64,000 bases of DNA from Mrakia gelida. Lineage: Eukaryota; Basidiomycota; Tremellomycetes; Cystofilobasidiales; Mrakiaceae. The notes under the pieces are model-generated. The model saw only the letters and a list, made by a program, of their open reading frames with translations, did not search any database and had not been told where the DNA came from. Position 1 is the stretch's first letter. Each line of letters begins with the position of its first letter. Below are positions 46,601 through 58,020 of this stretch, in pieces. A program made the position numbers and the translations under genes. The stretch is taken from the NCBI GenBank assembly GCA_024345305.1, contig BRON01000011.1, positions 1,364,001-1,428,000 of the forward strand. The letters are read 5' to 3'.

Positions 46601-48496
46601 GCAGTTTAAAGGGGAAACACGCGTGTCAGAATCAAACGACAGCGAGAGCGAGGTCGAGAGAGACGATGAAGACGAACCAGCGAGAACCCAGCACCTCTCG
46701 TGATCCACTGTCCCAGCGTCTTGAGCTCGTGATGATCCGATGGCACGCCTCGAGTAAGGAGAGCAAGAGAGACTTCCGAGCGGAGGATCTGCGAGAGTAA
46801 GGGAAGAAGTCAGCTTCGACGCGTCCTTGAACCTCGTCGACGTCGAGAGAACGACCGAAAGAAGGAGGACCGAGCCGACTCACATTCCGATTCATCTGCT
46901 CTATGCTCAGCTCGACCTTCTCCTGCACAATCTCCACCGCCCTGCTCGACTCAACCCTCTGCACCCCAACCTCTCCATCCAACTCAACCCTCCTCCTCTT
47001 CCCGGCTCCTCCAGCCTCAGCAGCATCGACAACAGCAGCGACCAAGCTCCCCTCCCTCTCCTTCCCCTTCCCCGTCGAAGCTGCGACCTTCCTCTTCGCT
47101 ACGGGCGCAGGTGCTGGAGGAGGTGGCGGAGGAGGCAAGTGATGCAGCAACGCTCCTCGTCCCATCCCTGTCCGATCCTTGAACCGCTTCCTCACCGGCT
47201 CGGGCAAAGGATCCCTCTCTTCGTCGTCGTCGTCGGCGGTCGTCCTCGGGATCGCTAGTGGTGGTTTCATAGCGAGGGAAGCTCGCTTCCGAGCTGGGAG
47301 GACGGATCCTTTCGGAGGGTTGGGTTGGTAGAGGGTCACGAAGAGGAGGAGACGAGGCTTGTTCTTGAGGTCGTTGGGGAAGGTGTGTTTGATTCCGTAG
47401 AGAAGGAGGAGGGGAGGAGATTCGACTGAGAGAGAGAGAAAAGGGGATAGGCATCGTCAGCTGAGGAAGAGAGAGAAGGAAGTACGAGGGAGGGAAGACG
47501 AACCGAGGGGATCGTGATCGTCTGGCACGGGAGCGGCGAGAACGATTCCACGCAGAGTTCGACCAGAGCTGTCGAGGGCTTGGGGCTGCTTGAGTTTGGG
47601 AGGGACGAGGAGGCTTTGGATGTGCCGAATGGCTTCGGTCGAGGATTGGGAGGTGATGCTGGAGTAGGGAAGGGAAGAGGGAGGGCGGGGAGGAAGGGAG
47701 GAAAGGTTGAATCAGCTTCGTCCCTTCCCTTCGAGCACATTTTCGCCTTCGTTGACAGCTCTGTGGAATCCATATCTTCAACCATGCGAGAGGCAGACCC
47801 CAGAGCCGCCGATGAATCAAAAAATTCGGCGGAATATAGATGAACTCACACTCTAACTCCATCGACCAGGTCCTCCTGCTTGGACCTCAGCCCGTAGAGC
47901 TTGGGCACCTCGACCGTTCGATGAGAGAGACGGAAGGCCTTGGTCTGTCTGCACTTGAGGATCCCATCGATGACGTGGTTCCCTGATCCCTCCGGAACTG
48001 TTGCTCCTCCGAAGGGAGTGTCGAGGGTGACTTTGGACGAGGTAGCGACGGCTGAAGGAGTGGAAGGGAAGATGGCTTGCTCTAGGTCGAGGCTTCCGAC
48101 AGGAGGAGTGATCTGGTTCGAAGGGTGAGAGGAGGTAGTCGGTGTTGGGGGGTAGAAGGAGAGGTGAAGGGGAAGAGAGTCTTGAGCTTGGAAGACGAGT
48201 CCTAGAAGAAGGAGGCAGGAGGAGGGAAGGTCAGAAAGAAGGAAGGGAGGGACGCGCAAGGGGGAAGGGAGGGGAGCGAGAAAACTTGAGCTCGCTCTCA
48301 TCCCTCCCTGGAGGAGAGCTATAGAGGAGACATGGAAGAGGAACCAGCACTCACCCTGAAGAGTTTTCAGCTCGTCGTTCTCGTCTCTGATCGTGATTCC
48401 TCCCTTCCAGACGACTTTGCGAGATGTTGAAGCAGAAGTCGAGCCAGAGGTCGCGTCCCTCGCAGGATGGTACGTGGAACGCCCAGCAGGATTCAT
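43628..48496 (-). CDS. Large acidic nuclear protein with an Sld7-like motif
   Basis: Six exons (48496-48355, 48201-47850, 47658-47504, 47425-46884, 46788-46678, 46591-43628) join in frame to 1,421 aa. Residues 1-255 look globular (VVWKGGITIRDENDELKTLQ, LPKLYGLRSKQ-like and LLLLYGIKHTFPNDL segments). Across exons 4-6, about residues 388-440, lies IEQMNRNILRSEVSLALLTR followed by GVPSDHHELKTL and a W...RGAGFSLR end. This recalls the C-terminal domain of Sld7/MTBP, the partner of Sld3/Treslin in firing replication origins. The remaining 980 residues are low complexity: Glu/Val-rich acidic blocks, Ser/Pro stretches and basic patches (KSKGKGKKVVKKGK), ending in an acidic tail. The Sld7 link is a recalled pattern over about 50 residues. 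Another reading is an unrelated chromatin protein. Confidence 0.72.
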
Positions 48497-49070
48497 CGAA
48501 AGTCTCCTAAGTCGAAGAGATGGATGAGGGCGAGGGTAAGGTGGTAGCGGGAGAGGGAGGGTGGAGAAGAGCGAAGGGAGGGGGGGGAGAAGAGGAGAAG
48601 GGAAGGGGGATGAGGTTTGAAGCTGAAATGAGCGGCGCGATCGAGCTTCCAGTTCGCGTCAAAGAACCACGCGTTTCGACAGCACTTTTTCTCTTCTTTT
48701 TTCCGTTTTGCGGAAGTGGTTGGAAGAGGAGGGCTCGGATAATATCCTGGACGCGAAAACCCTCTCGACGGTTGAAAGAAGCAGATGGAAGCGCGTTCTC
48801 TCTCTCGGCAACGAGTCCTTGACGACGAGAGCTCACGTCTTCTTTCGTTTCTCTCCTCAGGGCCAGGAATTTAGGTCTTCGTCCCTTCCAACCCTTCCCC
48901 AACACCCTCACAAGCACTCGCCGTCCCAAGAAGATTCTCGCCAACAAACACCGAAGCTCCATTTTCAGCCCTCTCGCTCTTCTCCGCTGCGACGAATCAG
49001 GACCTCGAGGACCATCGCCTCTTTTTCGCATGCCACCAACGACGACCCCCTCCCCCCTTCTTTACCAAAG
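48497..49070. promoter_or_regulatory. Bidirectional promoter region (Sld7-like gene / dipeptidase)
   Basis: 574 bp lie between divergent starts. An ACGCGT (MluI cell-cycle-box-type) hexamer is near 48669. The dipeptidase side (48870-49070) is pyrimidine-rich, as in other leaders. No coding frame is supported. Confidence 0.4.
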
Positions 49071-51397
49071 ATGTCCGAATCCTCCCCTCTGCTTCCCAAC
49101 AGCTTCACCTCCCGTCACAAGCACGCTCGAACCAAAGTTCTCGTCCTCGTTGGAGGCTTCCTCGCTCTCACTGCCATCGTCGTTTCTCTCGGTCTTACTG
49201 GACACCTTCCCGGTGTAGAGGGGCCCTTCGAGAAGGGCCCTGCGGATCCCTATGAGCGGGCGTTGTGGTTGCTTGAGAGGTGAGTTTGGAGAGAGAAGAG
49301 GCAGGGAGGGAGAGGGATGGATGGAGCGAGGGCTGAGGAGAGCTGACCTTCCTTTCTTCGCCTTTCCTTCTCCGTTCCGTCTCTCTCAGGACCTCAACTC
49401 CCGTCATCGATGGACACATCGATCTCCCCGAGTTCACTCGAGTTTCCTATGGAAACAACATCTCCTCGTTCGGTGAGTCCAGACGCTCTTCTCTCTTCCT
49501 TCTATCCGCCTTCCTTCGTCGAGCTCGACCCACTCCCTCCGCTCAACTCCGCCTCCCTTGCTCTCAAGCTGACTCTCCTCTTCGCCTGCATCTCCAGACC
49601 TCGATGGACCCCTCGCAATGCACGTCGACATCCCTCGACTCCGACAAGGAAAGGTTGGAGGGTTCTTCTGGTCGTGAGTTCCCATCCCTTTTGGGCTCGA
49701 GCTCATCAGCCCCATCTCCTCCCCCTCCCTCCCCCCTTCTCCCTCTTCTCTCTTCCCTCTCGGCCATTTTTACTAACCACGTCGTTTTTTTTGTCAGGTG
49801 CTTCACCGAGTGCCCCAAAGTTCCTCTTCTCGGAGAGGACGACTTCCTCGCTCCTACCAACTCCGTTCGAGACACCCTCGAGCAGATCGACGTTTCGACG
49901 CTCTTGATCAAGAAGTACAGCGACACCTTCCACTTCTCGACCTCGGCTGCTGATGTGCGGTACGCGGTTTCGAAGGGGAAGATCGCTGCTTTGCTTGGAA
50001 TCGAGGGGTGAGTGAACGAGCTTCTTCTGTGGAGATCGGAGGGTCGAGGAGAGAGCGAAGGAGGAACGAGTCGAGGGAGGTCGCTCGATTTGGTCTGACG
50101 CGTCTCGTTTCCTTCTTCCTCGTTTCTTTAGAGCTCATCAACTCGGAAACTCGCTCGCCTCTCTTCGGGCCTACGCTGCGCTCGGAGTCCGATGTACGTT
50201 GCTCGCGTTTCCCTCCTTCTCTTCTTCTTCTTCGTCTCGTCGTCATTCGTTCCCTCTCCTAGTCCTCGCTCAACTGACCTCCTTCCTCTCCGTTCCTTCC
50301 CTCCTCATCGTTCGCAGACATGACCCTCACCCACTCCTGCAACAACGCCTTCGCCGACTCCGCTGGAATCTTCAACGCCGTCGAGCCCGCCCACGGAGGT
50401 CTCTCTGCTCTCGGACGAGAGCTCATCCCTGAGATGAACCGACTCGGAGTGATCGTTGATCTTTCGCACGTCAGCGATCAGACTGCTGAGCAGGCTTTGG
50501 CTTTGACTAAGTGAGTGAGCTGTCTCGTACTCGCTTTGAGCGACTATAGTTAGAAGGGGAAGAAGAGAGCAAAGTTCGAAACGCTTTGACTGACGCGTTT
50601 CCTTTTCGTTCGTTTCATTCTCGCTCGAACAGGGCTCCCGTCATGTGGTCGCACTCTTCTGCTAGGCGGTTCGTTCCTGGACTCCAGAGGAACGTCCCCG
50701 ACAAGTGAGAACCCTCTCTCCATCCGCTTTCGCTTCGAGACGTGTCGAGAAAGAGCCGTTGACCGACACTTTCCGCTTCGCTTCCGCTTCCAGGATCCTC
50801 CAGCTCGTCGGAAGGGAGGAGGGCAAGGTTGATGGTGTCATCATGATTAACTTCGGTACGTCCCAACTCTGAGTCCGGCTACGTTCGAAGCTCGAACGCG
50901 TCCCAACACCTTTCGCTGACCTTCTCCTTTTTTGCACGCGCGCTCTCTCAGCTCCCTACTTCGTCACCCCCGGAGGAATCAACGCCACCCTCTCCATCGT
51001 CGCCGACCACATCGAGCACATTGCTAACGTCACCTCCAAAGAGCACGTCGGGCTTGGTTCGGACTACGATGGGATCGGTTCGTCTCGTTCGACGTCCTTG
51101 TCTTTCCTTCTCTTTGTTTCCTCTTCTCACACTCCTTCCTCCCACCCCCTCCTTCCTTCCCTTCGACCTTTTTTTGCAGAAATCGTCCCCAAAGGCCTCG
51201 AAGACGTCTCGACCTACCCAGCCCTGATCGCCGAGCTGATCAAGCGAGGCTGGGAGGACAAGGAGATCGAGGCTCTCACGGGAGGGAACATCCTCAGGAT
51301 CATGGAGGGGGTGGAGAGAGTTGTGGAGGAGTTGAAGGAGACGAAGGCGAGTATGGGTGCGTATGCGAAGAGGAAGGATTTGAAGAGGACGAGGTAG
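49071..51397 (+). CDS. Membrane-anchored dipeptidase, peptidase family M19
   Basis: Ten exons (49071-49279, 49390-49472, 49598-49673, 49798-50007, 50132-50193, 50318-50510, 50633-50704, 50794-50855, 50952-51077, 51180-51397) join to 436 aa. A signal anchor, [22 protein letters not shown] (about residues 24-45), follows a short cytosolic head, so the catalytic domain should face the lumen or cell exterior. M19 zinc-site motifs are complete: DGHIDLP (H79, D81), GIEGAHQLG with bridging E192, VDLSHVS, SHSSAR and the aspartate of GLGSDYDGI. The TGGNILR motif near the C terminus matches the family. M19 enzymes cleave dipeptides, including cysteinyl-glycine from glutathione turnover, and also hydrolyse beta-lactams. 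The natural substrate here is not known. Start: the only ATG before the anchor in an open first exon. Confidence 0.92.
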
Positions 51398-51697
51398 AGG
51401 AGTTGGGGAGGGTTGATGATGGGGAGGAGAGGGAGGGAGAGAAGGGCAGGGAGGGACGCAGAGGAGCACTGGACGGTTTAGATCTTTGGATTGTTTTGTA
51501 ATGAGTTATTTAATCGAGTATTGAAGCTGCACTGGAAAGAACGAGAGCTTGTCGAAGGAGGAGTCGAGAGGAAACGCGGCAGCAAAACAAAGACGCGTTT
51601 GCTTTTGCTTTCTTTCGAACGACCTCTCGTCTGTTTTCGACCCTTCCCTCTCCCGCCAACCACCAGCTTCCCCCTCCCTCGCTTCCCTTCTTTTTCG
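51398..51697 (+). promoter_or_regulatory. Short intergenic region before kinesin-5
   Basis: 300 bp hold the dipeptidase 3' UTR and the kinesin-5 promoter. A TTATTTAATCG AT-rich patch lies near 51507, ACGCGT near 51593, and a pyrimidine-rich leader runs up to 51697. The hexamer matches the MluI cell-cycle box used by S-phase promoters elsewhere, although the same hexamer is common in introns here. Confidence 0.4.
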
Positions 51698-54600
51698 ATG
51701 TCCTCTCGTCGTCCAGCCGGCGCATCCGCCAAACCACCCTCCTCGTCTACCCGAGTGGTCTCGTCCTCTTCTTCAAGGATGGATCCCCCTCCTCCTCCTT
51801 CGGCCTCAGCTTCAGCTCGTTCGGGAATGCCCCGTCCTCACTCATCCCTCTCTACGAACTCGAACGTCGCTCCTAGAACTCAGCAGCTACAGGAGGAGGA
51901 TTCGTCAACGGCTGTGCCAGTTAAGCGAGCTAGGACGGCTGCTGCTATGAAGGATGGGGGAGGAGGAGGGTCGTCGAAGGAGAGGGAGAAGGAAGGAGGA
52001 GGAGGAGGAGAGAACGTCAACATTGAGGTCGTCCTTCGATGCCGGTGAGTTCAGAATTTCAACCAGTGGCTTCAGGAGCTCTAGGGGTGTATATATCGAG
52101 GACTTTCGCTTCTCGTAGAGCTGGATGGGCTTCTCTGTTGGGACTGGAAGCTGAGGGAGGACGGACTGTTGACCTCCGCCGTCCCTTCCCTCCTGCTCTC
52201 TCCATCCATCCCCCTGCCTAACCTCAACCCCCCTTCTTTTCCTGCAGTGGTCGCTCGTCCAAGGAGATTGCCGAGAACTCCCCCATCATCATCACCACCT
52301 CAGGAGCCTTAGGAGACTCGCTTACCATCGAAACAGCTCGTCCAACCTCGGTCGTCCCTTCCCTCACCTCGTCTTCAGCAACCAGGACGTGCTCGTTCGA
52401 CAAGGTCTTCGGCCCAGAAGCAGATCAGTCGATGGTCTTTGAGACGGTCGTGAAGGATACGCTGGATGAGGTGATGATGGGATACAACTGTACGATTTTC
52501 GCGTATGGACAGACGGGGACGGGAAAGACGTGAGTGTTTTGAGGTCGAGCTCGTCTCGCTTCTGTCTCCCTCCTGTATCTATCTCTTGAGCTAACTTCCC
52601 TTCTTCTTCGCTTCGCCGACCTTCTCTTCCTCAGGTACACCATGCAAGGAGACCTCACCCCAACCATCCTCGGCGGTCCCTCCTCCGAAGCTGGAATCGT
52701 CCCTCGAACCCTCCATCGACTCTTCGCCCTCCTCGAAGCCTCCCGATCCGAGTACTCCGTCAAGATCTCGTACGTCGAACTCTACAATGAAGAGATTCGA
52801 GACCTCCTCGCAGCCGACGGATCCACCCATCACGCTTCAGCTCCCTCGACGACGTCTGGAGGAGGAGCAGCCGGAGCGTTCAAGATCTACGAGGACAAGG
52901 ACCGAGGAGTTCGGATTCAGGGTTTGGAGGAGTGTTTCGTCAAGGACGCAAAGGCTGGGATCATGCAGCTCAGGAAGGGGAGTGCGAGGAGGGAAACGGG
53001 AGAGACGTTGATGAACAAGACTTCTTCGTGAGTTCCATCGTCGAGCGCGTCTCGTTCCTCCTTCACCTCGCTTCTCCAAACTTTCGCCGCTGACTTTTCG
53101 CTCGCATTGTTCGCTGCAGTCGATCGCACTCGATCTTCTCCATCACCGTCCACCTCAAAGAGTCGTCCCCTACGGGCGAGGACATCCTCAAGATCGGAAA
53201 GTTCAACCTCGTCGATCTCGCTGGATCGGAAAACATCGGTCGGTCGGGAGCTCAGGACATGCGAGCTAGGGAAGCTGGAATCATCAACCAGTCGCTTCTT
53301 ACTCTTGGGAGGGTCATCGACGCTTTGGTGGATCGAGGGAAGCACGTTCCGTACAGGTTCGTCCCGTCTTCGCGTCGATCCCTTTTTTCCCTTCGCACGT
53401 GTGCACTCGCTGACTCGTCTCTTCCTCTGCTCTTCTCTTCGGTGCCGCATCATTCCAGAGAGTCCAAACTCACTCGACTGCTTCAAGACTCTCTCGGAGG
53501 AAAGACTAAGACTCGACTCATCGCTACCATCTCGCCGTCGAGGTCCAACCTGGAGGAAACCCTCTCAACCATCGACTACGCGACGAGAGCGACGAGGATC
53601 CAGAACCGACCCGAGATGAACCAGACGATGACCAAGTGTGCTCTCATCAAGGAGTACGTGATGGAGATCGAACGACTCAAGGCGGATCTTCTGGTGAGTC
53701 CTCTCCTTTCGCGAAAGGAGCTCGCGTCAAAACTCGTTTCGTTCGTCCTCGTCTTGCTTTGCTGACGCTCCCCGCATCTTTACTCGCCCTCTTCGAAAAC
53801 AGGCCACCCGAGACAAAAACGGCGTCTTCCTCTCTCAAGAATCCTGGGCCGACCTCGCTCAGGACAACGAGCTCCGAAAGACGCAAACGGAGGAAGCCAA
53901 GTCTCGACAAATCATCCTCGAAACCCGACTCGCCAACACCCAAGCCGACCTCGAGGACCAGATGAAGGCCTTCCTCGTTAAGGAGTCGGAGTTGAAGCTC
54001 GCGAAGGAAGAGGCGATGGCGACGCTGGAGGAGTTGAGTGTCACGAGGGAGGAGTTGGAAGTGGAGAAGGTTGTGAGCAAGGAGTTTGAGAAAGGGGAGA
54101 AGAGGTTGGACGGGGTTGCTGGGGGTTTGAAGAAGGTCGCGAAGGAGAGTCTGGGAGATTTGGATGGGGTGTTTAGGAAACTTGGTGAGTCGTTATCCTT
54201 CTTCGACGCGTGCGAACTCGCGAATGTTGCGCTGACTCGTTCCTTCCCTCAACCCTTGTTGTTTGCTCGTTCTTCAGGTCGAAAGACGGACGTGATGGTC
54301 GCCAACTCGTCGGTCATCTCATCGTACGGCTCCTCGACGGCTCAAGCTACCATCGAACTCGCTTCCAAGCTCGAGGAGTTCCAGCAGACTCAGGATCAGC
54401 TCGCTCGAGGATTGATGGGGAGTGTCGAGCTCTTCCGAACGAGGAACGCCGAGGTGAGACTCCTCTCCCATCTCAGCATCTGCTCTCCTCCGAGCTGACT
54501 CGCTTCTCTTCTTCATCGCCGCAGAAACTCACCTCCCAACTCGCCATTCTCGACGAACATGTCGCGTCCGTCCGTGCTGGAACTGGCGACCTGTCGACGA

Positions 54601-56504
54601 TCATGGACGGATCCATCGAGGAGAGATCTGCGTTCCTCTCAGTCGTAAATCAAGCTCGGTTGGCGATCCACGCGTCATTGGGAACCTGGTCCGAAGGGTT
54701 CAAGGTCGAGATGGGGAGGACCACGGATTCGTTGCTTGAGAAGGCGGACGCGAGACTCGAGGCTGTGAGTTCGGTTCTATCCTAGCGACGATGCTTTTCG
54801 AGTCTGGGATCTCTCCCTTACCCTTCTCCTTATCTTCCTCTCTCGCAGGTATCTCGACCTCTTAACGAAGCTGTCTCCTCGCTCGACTCGATGGTCGTCG
54901 ACGTTCGTCAACACGTCGAAGCTCAACAGCAGTCTCGTCGTTCATACACCGAGCTGTTCAACGCCACCGTGGAAGAGGAGGTAGGTCTCGCTTCTCTTCT
55001 TTGCGCTCTAGCTTCTTTGACTGTATCCTGATCGTCTTTCCCTCTTTCCCCAGACCCAACGACTCGCCGACTCGGACAACTCGCTCGCTTCCTTCATCGC
55101 TTCTCAACAGCAAGCTCTTCTCGACTTCCAAGCTCAAGCTCAGGCTCAACGACAACTCAACCAAAACCGGATCCGAGAGATGCAGGTCGCTTATCAGCAG
55201 ACGTCGTCGAAGTTCGACGCGAACGACGCAAGCTTGAACTCGAGGTTGGCTGAGTTGGAGACCCGAGTCGCTAGCATCTCCGAGTCTGGATCCCAAGTGA
55301 GTCTTGCAGAGCCGTTTTACTCCCTCGTTCCTCTCCAGCTGGACTCGACTCTGACGACGCGTCTTTCCTCTCTCCTTTCCTCTCCTCACCTCAGGCCATC
55401 GTCGACGCGTCCGTCGAACTCAAGACCGATCTTGCCAGCATCTCGGAAGTCGCATCAGCTTCTCTCGACGTGGAGATGACCGACATCGAGCAGCACTTCG
55501 TTGAGATGGCGGAGGCGTCCGAGAAGTGTCAGTTTGCCCGCTTCTTCGTCCGAGATTCTCTCGCAGCCCATGCCGACCCTTTCTTCTTCTCTCCCTTTGC
55601 CACAGCCTCAAACCGAGCTTCCAAGTCCCACAAGAAGTTCAAGTCAACTCTTCATTCTCTCGTTCCGGGATCCGAGTCGACTCAGTCCGCGTCTCGACAA
55701 GGTCTCGAGGAGGTCCGACTCGACGTCGACGAGACCACTTCCCAGATCTCTACTTCCGTGAGTCGACCCTCCTTGTACCTCGTTCTCTCTCTCTCGCTTT
55801 TCGAGTATCTGACCGTATCGTATCCCTCGTCCCCCTCGCAGCTCGCCTCAACCTGCTCCAACCTCCAATCCTTCCACTCCACCTCTTTCGCCGCTCTCTC
55901 CACCCTTCGCGACTCGACCCACTCCTTCCTCAACTCGGTAGCCGAAGACGTCCCTACCGGATCTACCCCTCGCAAACGTGTCTGGGACGTTCAGGAGCAC
56001 TGGGAACGAACCGGATCTCGATCAGCCGTCGTCGAGAAGTACCAACGCGTCAAGCTTCAAGGAGGATCGATGAACCAGGAGGAAGTCGACGACGACGATC
56101 TCGCTGGATCCGTTGGAAGCTCGTCTCAAGCCTCTACACTCGGAGAACAACCTCGTCAACTCGTCGATGGATACCAGAAGCTTCAGAACGGAGGAGGAGG
56201 AAGGAGCGCGTCGTCGTCTCGAGGACCTTCGCCGTCGACGCAGGAGGAGGTCGTTCAACTCGCTGCTCCTCTCCCCGCCCTTGTCGCTCCTCAGCCACCA
56301 TCTCTCAAGACCTTCGGGTCAAACTCCTCGCTCTCCTCGTCGATGAAGATTCCGCCCGGGAAGGGAGGATCGTCGAAGTCGTCGAAGGCAGCGAACGAAG
56401 GGAGGGAACGAGTTCCCAGCGGAGAGGCGCTCGTTGAGAGCAGGATCAACATCCCCAGGACTGGTGGGACCATCGGAAGGGTAGATGGGAGGAGGAGGGG
56501 CTGA
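51698..56504 (+). CDS. Kinesin-5 (BimC/Eg5/Cut7), bipolar spindle motor
   Basis: Thirteen exons join in frame to 1,204 aa. A Ser/Pro-rich head precedes the motor: [16 protein letters not shown]-loop GQTGTGKT (203-210), switch I NKTSSRSHS (337-345), switch II VDLAGSE (near 368), then [16 protein letters not shown] and the neck. Long coiled coils follow to about residue 1000. The BimC box [16 protein letters not shown] is at 1023-1038; T1026 before Pro is the conserved CDK site that directs spindle loading. BimC-family motors form bipolar tetramers that slide antiparallel microtubules apart to separate spindle poles. An insertion with Ala/Gly/Ser ([15 protein letters not shown]) sits in the motor loop before [16 protein letters not shown], where kinesin-5 inhibitors act in animals. 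The tail is Ser-rich and basic. Confidence 0.95.
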
Positions 56505-56914
56505 ACATCGGTCACTCTCTTCGCTTCGTTTCGCTTTCCGTTTTTGCTCTGTTGTTGTCCCCTCCCTCTTCTTCTCCAAGCGTCACCCCCTCTCGTTTTC
56601 GTTCTCGTCTTCCAACGTTGTATCTCGGTCGAACCACTACTAGATACCTTACTCTGATCCCTCTTTTACTTTCAATTTTCTCCCTTGCCACCCACCCTCT
56701 TTGGTCCTTCTTCGCTTTCTCTTCCTTTCTTTCGGTCTCGTTCTGGGCTTCAATCAATGATTTGTAGGATAGATGTATACAGTGACATAGTGTATCTAAT
56801 ACGCTGAGAGCCGGAAGGCCTCACCAACGGTTCGTCGCGAGGGGAAGACGAAAATGGCGAGGGCAAGCGAGACGCGTCGAGAACGTTCGCGACTCGATCC
56901 TCGGTTCGCGTTTC
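56505..56914 (+). other. Kinesin-5 3' region, no gene seen
   Basis: 410 bp of pyrimidine-rich 3' UTR-like sequence, then mixed sequence with TATACAGTGACATAG near 56774 and ACGCGT near 56872, up to the start of the left repeat copy. No coding frame is supported. Confidence 0.35.
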
Positions 56915-58020
56915 TGTTTACGTTCGTCCTGGCAAGCGAACGACTGCCAGATATCTCGGACGATCTGAGGAAGTATATTCGGTTGAGATCATGCTGCTTT
57001 GGTCGCCCGAGCGGGACTGGGCAGAGGTCTCTGCGAGGAGAGGGATGAGGGATCGGAGTGAGGGAACACGACGTTGGGGGAGGCGGAGGAGGAAGAGAGG
57101 GAGAGGGGGAGAGGGAACCAAAGAGGGATTGAGGGAAAGAGATAGAAAAGAAAGACGAGAATGGGAAGAGAAAGAGGAGCGAATGAGAAGAGACGAAGGA
57201 GAAAGAGGTTCGAGGAAAGATGATCGAGGACGAGACGTGAGTTCGAAGAGCCCTCGGTGCTGCTACGAACGCTGGATCTCTGGAATCAGCGCCGAGCAGC
57301 CTCTAGAACGTCCGGGATACGTCAAGTCAATGATCCTCCCTCCTATCGTCCCACGATCAGATGAATCGAGCGAGGTAAGGCGCCTCCGCGTCGAAAGACG
57401 TCGACTGCTGCTGACGCTTCGTACCTTGCTGGAGAACGAGGTGCTCTTCTATTTGAAGTTCGGAAGAGAAGGACGATTTCCAGCAACGATGAAGAACGCC
57501 GTAGCGGGGTGTCTGAGCGGGCGATGAGGCGTGTACGAGGACGGAAGGGGGGAGAGAGGGAGATGAGATGAGATAGGATGAGATGAGGCGAGAGAAATGG
57601 GGAGAGAAAAGAAATGAAGGGAGAGAGAGACGAGAAGTAGACAGATAAGGGAGAAAGAGAAAGCGAGACGAGATGATGAAGGGGAGCGAAAGAGACAAAA
57701 GGAGAAGAAGGATGGGAGGGAAGGCAAGGTGAGAGACCGGCGAGCGAGACGTGTGGAGCGGCGAGAGGGATCGGAGTGCTTGAAAGTTCCGCCCTGGCAG
57801 ACGAGCCAACAAGCAGCTCGCTTTCAGCCGTCTCACATCAAGCTGAAGATCCCTTTCTTCCGATTGCGAGAGGAAGAAAGAAAGCGAGAAAGAAGGAAAG
57901 AAGGAAGGAAAGAAGGAGGAAGGAAGGAAGAGGTGGAGCGAGCGAGCGACTCGTTCAGAAGAGCCTCCCAGCGATGCTTGATCGACCCTCAGGATCGAAG
58001 GGGAACAAGCATCCTGGACT
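56915..58020. repeat. Left copy of an inverted repeat pair flanking RAS
   Basis: Blocks of this stretch recur in reverse complement at about 61,590-62,670. Matching blocks include CATGCTGCTTTGGTCG through GGGACTGGGCAGAGG (57,000) and GGTGCTGCTACGAACGCTGG (57,257). Others are ACGTGTGGAGCGGCGAGAGG (57,749) and CCAGCGATGCTTGATC (57,968). Between the blocks are polypurine tracts that differ between copies. Identity within blocks is high, but I cannot align it exactly. Read on the minus strand, several blocks translate alike in both copies (KHRWxAL.NES, CLLARL, SLSPLHTSR). This suggests a duplicated, intron-bearing coding element now decayed, or an unknown transposon family. No intact gene is claimed. 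Confidence 0.7.
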
